A stretch of DNA of 64,000 nucleotides from Mesorhizobium neociceri (GCF_013520985.1 NZ_JACDTY010000021.1:30742-94741), one strand, 5' to 3'; positions 18,545-27,961 are shown, counted from the stretch's first letter. The notes: generated from the sequence alone by a model not told the origin. Numbers and translations: made by a program.

Positions 18545-19666
18545 TCAGGCCGCGGCTATCGCCAGGGCATGCCCACGCGCGTTTTCGCGTAGCGCGTCGA
18601 GATGGATGGACTTGACCAGCCCGGCGAGATCGCCCTCGGTGGCCTGGCCGCCCAATTCCTTCAGCATCAGCCAGCTGACTTCCTGCACGCCGGCGACGCG
18701 CTTGCCGTTGGCGACCTCGCGCCAGATCTTGAGTGCGCGCAGGATGATGCCATGGGTGGGAGCGGCAAGGCCGGCGCCGCGAAACAGCGCCTGCAGCGCA
18801 ACGTCTTGTCCGCCGGCAAGCAGCGCCCGCACCCGTTGTTCCGACTGCTGGCTGAGCGCGACCAGGGTCGAGCCGAAGAAGTCGACCTTGCCATGGGCAA
18901 TGGTGCGGATGATGAAGCTTGCGGTCAGGTCGCCGCGCAGGCGAAGATGCTCGATGAGCGCGCCATGTTCCTCCGTGCGCGTGCCTTCGACCAGCCGCAC
19001 CGAAGCCTTGACGCAGGCATCGCGCGTGACGCGCTCGGCTCTGGCCGCCCCCATCAGCGCCATCACCAGCGGTGAACCCTTCAGCGTTTCGCCGAGCTTC
19101 ACCAGCAGCATGTGCCGGCAGTCGGCGGGCAACCTGATATCGGTGACCATAGCCTCGCGCACATGAGCGATATGGCCGTGCCGTTCAGCCATGCGGCGAA
19201 AGCTGAGCGACGCGATATCGGCGCCGTCATTGGCGAGCAGCGCGGCGCACGCTTCCGGTTCGCCGATCTCGGCAATGGCCGCGGCAACCGCCATCGAAAC
19301 GATCGGCCGGTCGGCGATCAGTTTTTGCGTCGCCTTGTGACCGGCGGCAACGCGGTCGATCAGGTCGGCATCGGTGAGCAGCGGCGAGCGCGCCAGCACC
19401 AGGGCAGCCACTTCCGGCTGGTCGGAGGCGAGCGCGCTGATGATCTGCAGCGGGGCGTGGTGGCTCATCGACAGCGCCTCGGCCAGCGCCAGCCGCACCT
19501 TCGACGAGGCGTCGTCGAGCAGCAGCGTCAGCGCCGCCTCGGCGGCGCAGCGGTCCTCGAAAGGCAGGTCGGAATTGATGTAGGCGCGAGCCAGGGCGCT
19601 CGCCGCCGCGGCGCGCTCCGAAACCCTCGCCGTGTAGATCCATTTGAGAAAATGCGAGACAACCAT
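18545..19666 (-). CDS. DUF2336 domain protein
   Basis: The 373-residue, mostly helical product matches the DUF2336 pattern common in Hyphomicrobiales: repeated HEAT-like helices (AAEAALTLLLDDASSKVRLALAEALS, split here into AAEAALTLLLDD and SSKVRLALAEAL), then PEVAALVLARSPLLTDADLI. No catalytic motif is visible and no signal peptide or membrane segment is present, so it is probably cytosolic. Function is unknown. It is convergent with the FUSC gene and divergent from the MaoC gene. Confidence 0.82.
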   Translation of the reverse strand: MVVSHFLKWIYTARVSERAAAASALARAYINSDLPFEDRCAAEAALTLLLDDASSKVRLALAEALSMSHHAPLQIISALASDQPEVAALVLARSPLLTDADLIDRVAAGHKATQKLIADRPIVSMAVAAAIAEIGEPEACAALLANDGADIASLSFRRMAERHGHIAHVREAMVTDIRLPADCRHMLLVKLGETLKGSPLVMALMGAARAERVTRDACVKASVRLVEGTRTEEHGALIEHLRLRGDLTASFIIRTIAHGKVDFFGSTLVALSQQSEQRVRALLAGGQDVALQALFRGAGLAAPTHGIILRALKIWREVANGKRVAGVQEVSWLMLKELGGQATEGDLAGLVKSIHLDALRENARGHALAIAAA

Positions 19667-19817
19667 ACTGCCTGCTTACGCCCCTTGCCGAAAAGCTTCC
19701 GGCCCCAGGAATGACCCTAGGCAGAAAAGGTTTACGAACGGTTCACCATGTTTATTAACTGGCTTGCGGGTGGCATGGGCAGCGCCTATCAACCGTCAAT
19801 CAGATGAGGAGGAAACA

Positions 19818-20270
19818 ATGGCCGGGCTTTATCTTGAAGAGTTCGTCGTCGGCCATGTCTTCCGGCACACGCTGCGCAAGACCGTCACCGAGAGCGACAA
19901 CATGCTGTTTTCGGTGATGACGCTGAACCCGCAGCCGCTGCATATCGACTTCGACTTCGCCGCCAAGAGCGAATGGGGCAGACCGCTGGTCAATTCATTG
20001 TTCACGCTCGGCCTGATGATCGGCATTTCGGTCAATGACATCACCGTCGGCACCACGGTTGCCAATCTCGGCATGAAGGAGACGGTATTTCCGCACCCGG
20101 TCTTCCATGGCGACACCATCCGTGTCGAGACGACGGTGCTGTCGGCCAGGGCATCGAAATCGAAGCCGGACCGTGGCATCGTCGAGTTCGAGCATCGCGC
20201 CTACAATCAGAACGACGCACTCGTCGCCAAATGCACGCGCCAGGCGATGATGATGAAAAAGGCGGTCTGA
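19818..20270 (+). CDS. MaoC-like hot-dog dehydratase
   Basis: The 150-residue product starts at an ATG directly after a strong GAGGAGGA. It is a single hot-dog domain with the signature FSVMTLNPQPLHIDFDFA, carrying the Asn/His residues expected in the MaoC hydratase active site, and VNSLFTLGLMIG later. Such proteins hydrate enoyl-CoA type thioesters. Its stop codon overlaps the start of the next gene, a CitE-type lyase, so the two probably act in one pathway on branched C4-C5 CoA esters such as malyl- or methylmalyl-CoA; that substrate is inference. Confidence 0.88.
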   Translation: MAGLYLEEFVVGHVFRHTLRKTVTESDNMLFSVMTLNPQPLHIDFDFAAKSEWGRPLVNSLFTLGLMIGISVNDITVGTTVANLGMKETVFPHPVFHGDTIRVETTVLSARASKSKPDRGIVEFEHRAYNQNDALVAKCTRQAMMMKKAV

Positions 20271-21151
20271 TGCGCTCTCTGTTGTTTGTGCCCGGTGATT
20301 CCGAAAAGAAGCTGGAGAAAGGCTTTGGCGCCGGCGCCGACGTGGTCATCGTCGACCTTGAAGATTCCGTGGCGCCGCAAAACAAGGCGGCGGCGCGCGA
20401 GATCGCGGCACGCTTCATTGCCGCCAACAGGCAGCAGACAAGCTCCGCCATCTATATCAGGGTCAACGATCTCTCGACCGGATTGACCGACGATGATCTG
20501 GCCGCCCTGGTCCCGGTCAAACCCGACGGCATCATGCTACCGAAGTCGAACAGTGGCCAGGATGTGCAGCAGCTCTCGGCAAAGCTCCGCGTGCATGAAG
20601 CCGAAAACGGATTGCCGGACAGCGCCATAAAAGTCCTGCCGATCATCACCGAGACCGCTGCCGGCGTGCTCGCGGCCACGACCTATGCCGGGGCAAGCGC
20701 CCGACTTGCCGGCCTAACCTGGGGCGCTGAGGATCTGTCGGCGGCGATCGGCGCCCGCGCGGCGCGCGACGAGAACGGCCGCTACACCGATGTCTTCCGC
20801 TTCGCCCGCACCATGACCATCCTTGCCGCCGGTGCAGCCGAAGTCGCGGCGATCGACACGGTCTTCCCCGCCTTTCGCGACATGGCCGCCTTCGAGGTAG
20901 AATGCATCGAGGCTGAGCGCGACGGCTTCACCGGCAAGATGGCGATCCATCCGGCGCAAGTGCCGGTCATCAACGCCGCCTTCACGCCATCAGCCGAGGC
21001 GGTGCGACGTTCGCAGGCTATCGTCTCTGCCTTCGAGGCGGCCGGAAATCCTGGCGTGGTTGGCATTGACGGCAAGATGTACGACCGGCCGCATTTGCGA
21101 CTGGCCGAACGGCTTCTGGCTCGCGCCAAGGCGGCCGGGGTTCCTGCTTAG
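20270..21151 (+). CDS. CitE-like CoA-ester lyase (HpcH/HpaI family)
   Basis: The 293-residue product begins MRSLLFVPGDSEKKLEKGF and contains the metal-binding and catalytic motifs of the citE/malyl-CoA lyase group: VDLEDSVAPQNKAAARE, GIMLPKSNSG, ITETAAGVL, GAEDLSAAIGA and GFTGKMAIHPAQV. It lacks the other citrate lyase subunits, so it is a stand-alone lyase or thioesterase acting on malyl-, methylmalyl- or citramalyl-CoA. The ATG overlaps the MaoC stop by one base (TGATG), a sign of coupled translation. Confidence 0.9.
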   Translation: MRSLLFVPGDSEKKLEKGFGAGADVVIVDLEDSVAPQNKAAAREIAARFIAANRQQTSSAIYIRVNDLSTGLTDDDLAALVPVKPDGIMLPKSNSGQDVQQLSAKLRVHEAENGLPDSAIKVLPIITETAAGVLAATTYAGASARLAGLTWGAEDLSAAIGARAARDENGRYTDVFRFARTMTILAAGAAEVAAIDTVFPAFRDMAAFEVECIEAERDGFTGKMAIHPAQVPVINAAFTPSAEAVRRSQAIVSAFEAAGNPGVVGIDGKMYDRPHLRLAERLLARAKAAGVPA

Positions 21152-21160
21152 TCTGAACAT

Positions 21161-21745
21161 TCAGCCGTTCCACGGCCCGGTGTAATCGGCATAGAGCTTT
21201 GCCGGATCGGGCCGCGGCCGTTCCGGCGCCGGCCCCTGGTAGGAGCCGATATGGATGAAGCCGACGACGCGTTCCTGCGGCGCCAGCCCCAGCAGCGCCC
21301 TGCCCTCGGCCACGTCGGAATACCAGTTGCTGATCATATTGGTGCCATAACCCAGCGCATTGGCTGCGATCATCAGGTTCATCGCCGCCATGCCGCCGGA
21401 CAGGAACATTTCCCATTGCGGGATTTTTGGATTTTCCTTCGGGCTGGAGACCACGCCGATCACCAGCGGCGCACGCGAAAACCGCGCCAGTTCCTGGTTG
21501 CGGCGGTTTTCCGGCAGCGGCCCTTCGCGCTGTTCGGCAAGGGCGGCGAGCTTCCTGCCGATCTCCACGCGCGCCTCGCCGCGATAGAGGATGAAACGCC
21601 AGGGCTCCAGCCGTCCATGATCTGGCACGCGGCTTGCGGCGGCGATCATGGTGGCAATATCGGCATCGCTGGGCGCCGGTTCCTTCAATTCAGGAATCGG
21701 TGCGGAGTTTCGGGTCAGCAGGAAGTCGATGATCGGCGACGCCAT
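21161..21745 (-). CDS. nitroreductase-family FMN oxidoreductase
   Basis: The 194-residue product (ATG 21745) has the nitroreductase fold signatures: the N-terminal TRNSAP, SRVPDHGRLEPWRFILYRG (FMN-binding), then EMFLSGGMAAMNLMIAANALGYGTN and the C-terminal VVGFIHIGSY. This resembles YdjA-type members of the family. The true substrate cannot be read from sequence. It is convergent with the CitE-like gene, 9 bp apart. Confidence 0.88.
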   Translation of the reverse strand: MASPIIDFLLTRNSAPIPELKEPAPSDADIATMIAAASRVPDHGRLEPWRFILYRGEARVEIGRKLAALAEQREGPLPENRRNQELARFSRAPLVIGVVSSPKENPKIPQWEMFLSGGMAAMNLMIAANALGYGTNMISNWYSDVAEGRALLGLAPQERVVGFIHIGSYQGPAPERPRPDPAKLYADYTGPWNG

Positions 21746-21911
21746 GGGGGCCTGGTCTCCTAAAGCACTCGATTTTGAGCTGAAGCGCGCCATTGCGGAT
21801 CGGGGCGGCTCGGGCATTGGCGCGGACGCGCCAGACGAAAGAGCCTGTTGCCAAGGCGGATCGGACTCTTAAGCCTTGAAATTGCCACCGCCTTGGGCTT
21901 CAACGCAAGGC

Positions 21912-22877
21912 ATGTTTGAGGGGACATTGCGCCTTTTCCTGATTTGGCTCGCCGCCGCGCTGTTGATGGTGCCGGCCTCCATGGCCATGGCGCAGAACGC
22001 CGACGGCATCGCCAATCTGAAACTCCCCGATATTTCGAGCTACGCATCGCCCAAAAGCGGGACGTCGTTGGCGCTCAGCGGCGGTGGCGCCATCACGCTG
22101 TCGGCGCAGTTGACCGACAAGGGTGCCGACATCACGCGCGGCATCGTCTGGCGCGTGTTCAAGCCCGAGGCCACCAGCGACGGCAAGCTGCCGATGGTGG
22201 CGTCCGCGCACGGCGGCACCGCGGTGTTCCAGCTTGAACCCGGCAGCTATCTGGTCCACGCCTCCTACGGACGCGCCGGCGCCACCAAGCGCATCACCGT
22301 CGGCAAGGACGCCAAGCGCGAAAGCCTGGTGCTCGATGCCGGCGGCCTCAAACTCGACGCGGTGCTGTCGGGCGGCGTGCGCATTCCGCCGAAAAAACTG
22401 CGCTTTTCCATCTATGAAGGCACCGCCGAGGCCAATGGCGACCGCGCCTTGATCATCCCCGATGTCGAGCCGAACAGCGTCGTGCGGCTCAACGCCGGCG
22501 TCTACCATGTCGTCTCCACCTATGGCGCGGTGAATGCCGTCATCCGTTCCGACATCCGCGTCGAGGCCGGCAAGCTGACCGAAGCCACGGTCGAGCATCG
22601 TGCGGCCGAGATGACCATGAAGCTGGTGCGCGAGACCGGCGGCGAAGCGATCGCCGATACATCCTGGTCGCTGCTCAACGAATCCGGCGACCCGATCAAG
22701 GAAGCCGTCGGCGCCTTCGCCTCGATGGTGCTGGCCGAAGGCCAGTACACCATCATCGCCAAGAACCGCGACCGCATCTACCAGAAGGATTTCACCGTCG
22801 TCGCCGGCCAGAACCAGGAGATCGAGGTCCTGGCCACCGAGGCCTCGGCGATCGATCCCGAGGAAGGCGCCGACTGA
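21912..22877 (+). CDS. secreted hypothetical protein
   Basis: From the ATG at 21912 the product is 321 residues with an N-terminal signal sequence (LRLFLIWLAAALLMVPASMAMA, cleaved near AMA-QN) and a beta-rich periplasmic region of repeated units with similar spacing (FQLEPGSYLVHASYGRA, then VRLNAGVYHVVSTYGAV and MVLAEGQYTIIAKNRD). These look like three or more Ig/carboxypeptidase-regulatory-like modules. No catalytic residues are recognisable. An in-frame TTG at 21876 would add 12 residues; AAGG lies just ahead of the ATG. Function unknown. Confidence 0.75.
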   Translation: MFEGTLRLFLIWLAAALLMVPASMAMAQNADGIANLKLPDISSYASPKSGTSLALSGGGAITLSAQLTDKGADITRGIVWRVFKPEATSDGKLPMVASAHGGTAVFQLEPGSYLVHASYGRAGATKRITVGKDAKRESLVLDAGGLKLDAVLSGGVRIPPKKLRFSIYEGTAEANGDRALIIPDVEPNSVVRLNAGVYHVVSTYGAVNAVIRSDIRVEAGKLTEATVEHRAAEMTMKLVRETGGEAIADTSWSLLNESGDPIKEAVGAFASMVLAEGQYTIIAKNRDRIYQKDFTVVAGQNQEIEVLATEASAIDPEEGAD

Positions 22878-22910
22878 TCGGCGCGCCAGCTTGACCTCAG
22901 TTTTGGCCGT

Positions 22911-23741
22911 TCAGTTGAAGTGGTAGTTCAGGCCAATGCGTACGGTCTGTTCGTGATATTTGGCGGACACTTTGAAATCGACCGGTGTTATGGTGGCGGC
23001 ATCGAAAGTCTGCTTGCCAAGATCGACATACAAGTATTCGGCCTTCACGCTCCAGTTCGGGGCTAGCATCGTCTCCACGCCTGTTCCCAGCGTCCATCCC
23101 ACCCGAGTTTCCGACGCTGAGTCGTCGCCGCAGATCGTTGCGTCGGGAAAACAGCCCTGGGTTAGGTTGTCGACGTGAAAACCGAGTCTCGTCTTGCCGT
23201 ATGCCAGGCCGCCGGTGGCATAGACCAACCATTGTGGATTGACGAGATAGCCCGCGCGAGCGCGCACGGTGCCATACCAATCCACTTTCTTGCTGACGCT
23301 GGTGCTTGTGCTGTCGAAAAAGGGAGGATCAATGATAACAGCCGTTTCCGAACCTTTTATGCCAGATGCTTGCAGGTCCGCCTCAACGCCGACGACCCAG
23401 TTGGAAGGCAGCTGCCAGTTGTATCCGAGCTGGCCACCGCCAACGATGCCTCGTGCTGAGGGCGACAACGACGTTGGAAACGAACCGGATTCTACGAGAG
23501 CGTCTATAATTCCCTGAATATCTTCGATCGGAAAACCTGGCGGCGCACGTTCAGGCGCAGGTTTCAGCGCCAATGTCGGGTCGCCTGAATCCCAGCCATA
23601 GCCGATATTGGCGCCGACATAGACGCCGCTCCAGGACGGAGTTGCGGAAGACGGATCGGCCGCGTTGGCCGGCCCCATCGCAATGGCGCTGGCTGTACCG
23701 AGAACCAGACCGGTCAATACAATAGAATTCGAAATATTCAT
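22911..23741 (-). CDS. outer-membrane beta-barrel protein, Omp25/Omp31-like
   Basis: The 276-residue product has a signal peptide (cleavage near ANA-AD), then WSGVYVGANIGYGW, repeated amphipathic strands and the C-terminal WSVKAEYLYVDLG and TVRIGLNYHFN typical of the eight-stranded rhizobial and Brucella Omp25/31 barrels. Two cysteines (in CFPDATIC) may form a loop disulphide. Its coding sequence and leader are lower in GC than most neighbours. A GGGAG lies about 8 nt before the ATG. Confidence 0.9.
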   Translation of the reverse strand: MNISNSIVLTGLVLGTASAIAMGPANAADPSSATPSWSGVYVGANIGYGWDSGDPTLALKPAPERAPPGFPIEDIQGIIDALVESGSFPTSLSPSARGIVGGGQLGYNWQLPSNWVVGVEADLQASGIKGSETAVIIDPPFFDSTSTSVSKKVDWYGTVRARAGYLVNPQWLVYATGGLAYGKTRLGFHVDNLTQGCFPDATICGDDSASETRVGWTLGTGVETMLAPNWSVKAEYLYVDLGKQTFDAATITPVDFKVSAKYHEQTVRIGLNYHFN

Positions 23742-23786
23742 GGCATAGCTCCCATCCTATACTTGTATTAGCAAATTGAGGGGGCT

Positions 23787-23814
23787 GTGACTGTGGCTGC
23801 TTAGCCACAATCAC
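23787..23814. promoter_or_regulatory. 28-bp inverted repeat in the leader of the outer-membrane protein gene
   Basis: GTGA-C-TGTGGCT, loop GCTT, AGCCACA-A-TCAC forms an 11-bp stem with one mismatch, 46 bp upstream of the porin ATG and in the otherwise empty gap after the acyltransferase. There is no T-tract, so it is more likely a 5' UTR structure or an operator than a terminator. Confidence 0.45.
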
Positions 23815-23908
23815 GCCATATTTATCGAGGGTTACGCGCCTCGCAAGCCAATCTCGATTTTCTGAAAATGAGCCGCGAACGTCTGGCTTCTGAAGCGGCG
23901 GCGCTTCG

Positions 23909-24847
23909 TCAGGCGGCCTTGCGCAGCCGGCGCGGCAGGAAGTGGACGCGGCCGCGCGGTGCGTCAGGCGCCAGATCGAAAACGCCGCGACGGAGGCGGT
24001 CGAGCAAGGTCTTGCGGTCGCGCAACGGCTCCAGCTCGTCCCAGCGCAGCACGTTGCCGACGCGCACGTCGATCGCTTTGCCGGACAGTCGCGCGAATTC
24101 GCGGATGAGCATCGAAAGGCGCAGCGTCAGCGACGCCTTGCCGACGAATTTCGCCACCCTTCCCTCACGCTCGGCCATGTTCATGGGACCGCTGACCAGA
24201 TGGAACAGCCGCCCGTTCTGCCCGGAAAAATGCATCGGCACCACCGACGCCTTGGCATCCTGCACGAGGCGAGCCGGAAACATCTTCCACGGCAGATCGC
24301 GCGCCCGGCCAAAGCCTTTCGGTGCGGTGGCGACGCCGCCGGCCGGAAACACGACGATGGTGACGCCCTCTTTCAACAGCCGCACCGCCTCGTGGCGCAC
24401 CGCCATGTTGTTCTTCACCGCGTCCTTGGTCTCGGAAAAGTCGATCGGCAGCGAGTACGGTTCCATCTCGCGGATCTTGAGCAGATCCTTGTGGATCATG
24501 ACGCGGAACGGACGCTCGAGCTGCTCGACCAGCGACAGCACGGCAATGCCGTCGCCGATGCCGAATGGATGGTTGGCGACGATCACCAGCGGTGTGTCAG
24601 GCAGCTTCGCCGGCGGCCATTGATCGGCGCTGCGCACCGTGACGTCGATCAGCTCCAGCATACGGCTGAACACGCGCTCGCCGGTTGGCGCCACCTGGCG
24701 GCGCCAGAAATCGTAGAGCGCCGCGAAGCGGTCGCGCCCCGACAGGCCTTCGATGGAATGGATGACCCAGCGCGTCAGCGCCGGCTGGCTCGCATTGGCG
24801 TAGGAGAGCTCGGGAAACGGTCTTTCCCGCATTTTCAGCTTGAGCAT
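23909..24847 (-). CDS. phospholipid/glycerol acyltransferase (PlsC-like)
   Basis: The 312-residue product contains a lysophospholipid-acyltransferase core with the catalytic block VIVANHPFGIGDGIAVL (His and Asp in an HX5D spacing, as in hemolysin-like members rather than the strict HX4D of PlsC), then VVFPAGGVATAPKG and VPMHFSGQNGRLFHLVS. It would transfer acyl chains in membrane- or ornithine-lipid synthesis. No separate ornithine-lipid gene (olsB) is next to it. Its ATG follows thrS by about 85 bp on the same strand, past a strong terminator. Confidence 0.82.
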   Translation of the reverse strand: MLKLKMRERPFPELSYANASQPALTRWVIHSIEGLSGRDRFAALYDFWRRQVAPTGERVFSRMLELIDVTVRSADQWPPAKLPDTPLVIVANHPFGIGDGIAVLSLVEQLERPFRVMIHKDLLKIREMEPYSLPIDFSETKDAVKNNMAVRHEAVRLLKEGVTIVVFPAGGVATAPKGFGRARDLPWKMFPARLVQDAKASVVPMHFSGQNGRLFHLVSGPMNMAEREGRVAKFVGKASLTLRLSMLIREFARLSGKAIDVRVGNVLRWDELEPLRDRKTLLDRLRRGVFDLAPDAPRGRVHFLPRRLRKAA

Positions 24848-24883
24848 GGGGGCTCGTTACAAGGTTGGCGTGACAGGCATGTG

Positions 24884-24914
24884 AAAATGGCGGTGGATCG
24901 CTCCACCGCCATTT
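24884..24914 (-). terminator. intrinsic terminator of thrS
   Basis: A perfect 13-bp stem (AAATGGCGGTGGA / TCCACCGCCATTT) with a 4-nt loop lies 18 bp past the thrS stop. On the minus strand it is followed by TTTTC, giving a classic terminator profile. Confidence 0.85.
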
Positions 24915-24932
24915 CTACAAAACATTGATTGC

Positions 24933-26906
24933 TCAGGCCGCGCTGCGCCTGCGGTCGGGCGAAGTGGCCTCGTCGGACAGCAGCTTCAGCGCGTCGGCCA
25001 GTATGAGCGATTCCTGGTCGCGGGAGCCGAGCCGGCGGATGTTGACCGTCTCCTCCTCCGCCTCGCGCTTGCCGCAGACCAGGATCACCGGAACCTTGGC
25101 CAGCGAATGCTCGCGCACCTTGTAGTTGATCTTCTCGTTGCGCAGATCCGCTTCGGCGATAAGCCCCGCCGCCTTCAACTGTGCGACAACCTTCTTGGCG
25201 TAGTCGTCGGCATCCGAAGTGATCGTCGCCACCACTACCTGCAGCGGCGCGAACCACAGCGGGAAATGACCGGAATAATGCTCGGTCAGGATGCCGAGGA
25301 AGCGCTCCATCGAACCGCAAATGGCGCGATGCACCATCACCGGCTGCTTCTTTTCCGAATCCGAACCGATGTAGAAAGCGCCAAAACGCTCCGGCAGGTT
25401 GAAGTCGACCTGCGTGGTGCCGCACTGCCATTCGCGGCCGATGGCGTCCTTCAGCACATATTCGAATTTCGGCCCGTAGAAGGCGCCCTCGCCCGGATTG
25501 ATCGAGGTCTTGATGCGATTGCCCGAGCGCGTGCGGATCGTGTCCAGCACGCTGTTCATGATCGCTTCGGCGTGGTCCCAGGCCTCGTCGGTGCCGACGC
25601 GCTTGTCGGGCCGCGTCGACAGCTTCACGCTGACCTCGTCGAAGCCGAAATCGGCATAGGTCGACAGGATCAGGTCATTGATGCGCAGGCACTCGGCGGC
25701 GAGCTGATCCTCGGTGCAGAAGATATGCGCATCGTCCTGTGTGAAGCCGCGCACGCGCATCAGCCCGTGCAGCGCGCCGGACGGTTCGTAGCGATGCACA
25801 TTGCCGAATTCTGCAAGCTTTACGGGCAGATCGCGATAGGATTTCAACCCGTGCTTGAAGATCTGCACATGGCCCGGACAATTCATCGGCTTCAGCGCGA
25901 ACACGCGGTCGTCGTCTGTGTCGTCGCCGGCCACCGTCACCTTGAACATGGCATCGCGATACCAGCCCCAGTGGCCTGACGTCTCCCACAGGCTCTTGTC
26001 CAGAACCTGCGGCGCGTTGACCTCCTGGTAGCCCTGCTCGTCGAGGCGGCGGCGCATGTAGTTGACCAGGTTCTGGAACATCTTCCAGCCCTTGGCGTGC
26101 CAGAAGACGACGCCCGGGCCCTCTTCCTGGAAATGGAACAGGTCCATCTCGCGGCCGAGTTTGCGGTGGTCGCGCTTCTCGGCCTCTTCCAGCATCGTCT
26201 GGTAGGCATCGAGTTCAGCCTGCTCGGCCCATGCCGTGCCGTAGATGCGGGTCAGCATCGGGTTGTTTGAATCGCCGCGCCAATAGGCGCCGGCCACCTT
26301 CATCAGTTTGAAGGCGTTGCCGATCTGGCCGGTCGAAGCCATGTGCGGGCCACGGCAGAGGTCGAACCAGTCGCCCTGGGCATAGATCTTGAGATCCTGG
26401 TCCTCGGGGATGGCGTCGATCAGTTCGAGCTTGTAGCGCTCGCCCTTGTCGGCAAAGACCTTCTTGGCCTTGTCGCGCGACCAGACTTCCTTGGTGAACG
26501 ACTTGTTGCGCGCGATGATCTCGCGCATCTTTTTCTCGATCACCGGGAAATCGTCCGGCGTGAACGGCTCGTTGCGGGCGAAGTCGTAGTAGAATCCGTT
26601 CTCGATCACCGGCCCGATGGTCACCTGCGTTCCCGGCCACAGTTCCTGCACTGCTTCTGCCAGCACATGCGCCGCATCATGGCGGATGAGCTCCAGCGCG
26701 CGCGGATCGGTACGGGTGATGATCTCGACCTTGCCGGACTTGCCGAGCGGGTCGGAAAGGTCGCGCACGGTACCGTCGATAGCGTAGGCCACGGCCTTCT
26801 TTGCCAGCGACTTCGAGATCGATTCGGCCAAGCCCGCACCGGTCATCGCCGCGTCGTAGTCGCGGACGGAGCCATCGGGAAATGTCAGGGAAACGGAATT
26901 CAGCAT
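24933..26906 (-). CDS. thrS: threonyl-tRNA synthetase
   Basis: The 657-residue product has the TGS domain (TFPDGSVRDYD), the editing domain with HDAAHVLAEAV, and the class II catalytic core: KPMNCPGHV with a zinc cysteine, motif 2 around HRYEPSGALHGLMRVRGFTQ and motif 3 (VMVHRAICGSMERFLGI), then an anticodon-binding domain. It charges tRNA-Thr and edits Ser-tRNA-Thr. The ATG follows AGGAG at 7 nt. The 205 bp upstream to the divergent methyltransferase shows no recognised leader. Confidence 0.97.
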   Translation of the reverse strand: MLNSVSLTFPDGSVRDYDAAMTGAGLAESISKSLAKKAVAYAIDGTVRDLSDPLGKSGKVEIITRTDPRALELIRHDAAHVLAEAVQELWPGTQVTIGPVIENGFYYDFARNEPFTPDDFPVIEKKMREIIARNKSFTKEVWSRDKAKKVFADKGERYKLELIDAIPEDQDLKIYAQGDWFDLCRGPHMASTGQIGNAFKLMKVAGAYWRGDSNNPMLTRIYGTAWAEQAELDAYQTMLEEAEKRDHRKLGREMDLFHFQEEGPGVVFWHAKGWKMFQNLVNYMRRRLDEQGYQEVNAPQVLDKSLWETSGHWGWYRDAMFKVTVAGDDTDDDRVFALKPMNCPGHVQIFKHGLKSYRDLPVKLAEFGNVHRYEPSGALHGLMRVRGFTQDDAHIFCTEDQLAAECLRINDLILSTYADFGFDEVSVKLSTRPDKRVGTDEAWDHAEAIMNSVLDTIRTRSGNRIKTSINPGEGAFYGPKFEYVLKDAIGREWQCGTTQVDFNLPERFGAFYIGSDSEKKQPVMVHRAICGSMERFLGILTEHYSGHFPLWFAPLQVVVATITSDADDYAKKVVAQLKAAGLIAEADLRNEKINYKVREHSLAKVPVILVCGKREAEEETVNIRRLGSRDQESLILADALKLLSDEATSPDRRRSAA

Positions 26907-27111
26907 TTGTATCTCCTATCCAGTCCCGCAAACGAGCGCGGGTGGTCGTCGGTAGTGCCGGAGGCATCCGGCAGCGGGCGGGTTTTAGAGGCAGCACGGC
27001 GTGAGGTAAAGGGCCGCCATTGGCACAGCCGTCAGGAAATGGCGCCACAGATGTCGCACGCCAGTCGCACAGGCTTGCGAATTTCCCCGACACGAGGTTG
27101 GAATTGCCTGC

Positions 27112-27948
27112 ATGGAAGACGCAAAATCCAGCCGAACCGCCCTGGGCGTCGCGCGCATGCGGGCCCTCCACCAGTTCTCGCCGCAGGCGGCGCTGTTTCG
27201 CGACCCATATGCGAGTGCGATTCTGGGCGATGCCGCACCGACGGCGCCGGAGCTCGATCAGGAAGATGAGCGTGGCCGGCGCATGCGCCTGTTCGTGGCC
27301 GCGCGTGCCCGCCTCGCTGAAGACTGGCTGGCCGCGGCGGTGTGCCGGAGCGTCCGGCAAGTGGTGGTGCTCGGCGCCGGCCTCGACACGTTCTCGCTGC
27401 GCAATCCGTACCCGGATGTCGCGGTGTTCGAAGTCGACCATCCGGCAACGCAAGCCTGGAAACGCAAATGCCTCGCCGATGCCGGCCTTGCCGAGCCGCC
27501 TGGCACCACTTTCGTGCCCGTCGATTTCGAGCGGCAGAGCCTGGCGGACGAACTGGCATTGGCTGGTCTGAAGCTGGCGGAGCCGAGCTTTTTCATCTGG
27601 CTTGGGGTCGTGCCCTATCTGACACAGGAAGCGATCTTCAGCACCCTGTCCTGGATTGCCGCCATGCCCGGTTCGGAGGTCGTCTTCGACTATAGCGAGC
27701 CGGACGAGAACCGCGATGCGGCGGGACAGGCAGCGCTGTCCTTCCATGCGGCACGCGTCGCCGCTGTCGGCGAACCCTGGATCAGCTTCTTCGTCCCAGC
27801 CGCACTGGCGCAATCACTTCGCGAACTCGGTTTCGACGAGATCGAAGATCTCGAAAGCAGCGATATTTTCGCTCGCTTCTCCAAAGCGCCGAAGGCAACG
27901 ACAGCCAATTCCGGCGGCCACCTCATCCGTGCCCGCCGAAGCGCTTAA
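27112..27948 (+). CDS. SAM-dependent methyltransferase, leucine-carboxyl-methyltransferase-like family
   Basis: The 278-residue product matches the LCM-like family by its N-terminal RMRALHQ, FRDPYASAILGD, then VVVLGAGLDTFSLRNP (SAM-binding glycine loop), VFEVDHPATQAWKR and LGVVPYLTQEAIFSTL. Substrates of bacterial members are mostly unknown. It is divergent from thrS and convergent with the beta-lactamase gene. Confidence 0.87.
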   Translation: MEDAKSSRTALGVARMRALHQFSPQAALFRDPYASAILGDAAPTAPELDQEDERGRRMRLFVAARARLAEDWLAAAVCRSVRQVVVLGAGLDTFSLRNPYPDVAVFEVDHPATQAWKRKCLADAGLAEPPGTTFVPVDFERQSLADELALAGLKLAEPSFFIWLGVVPYLTQEAIFSTLSWIAAMPGSEVVFDYSEPDENRDAAGQAALSFHAARVAAVGEPWISFFVPAALAQSLRELGFDEIEDLESSDIFARFSKAPKATTANSGGHLIRARRSA

Positions 27949-27961
27949 AGCCAAAGCAAGG

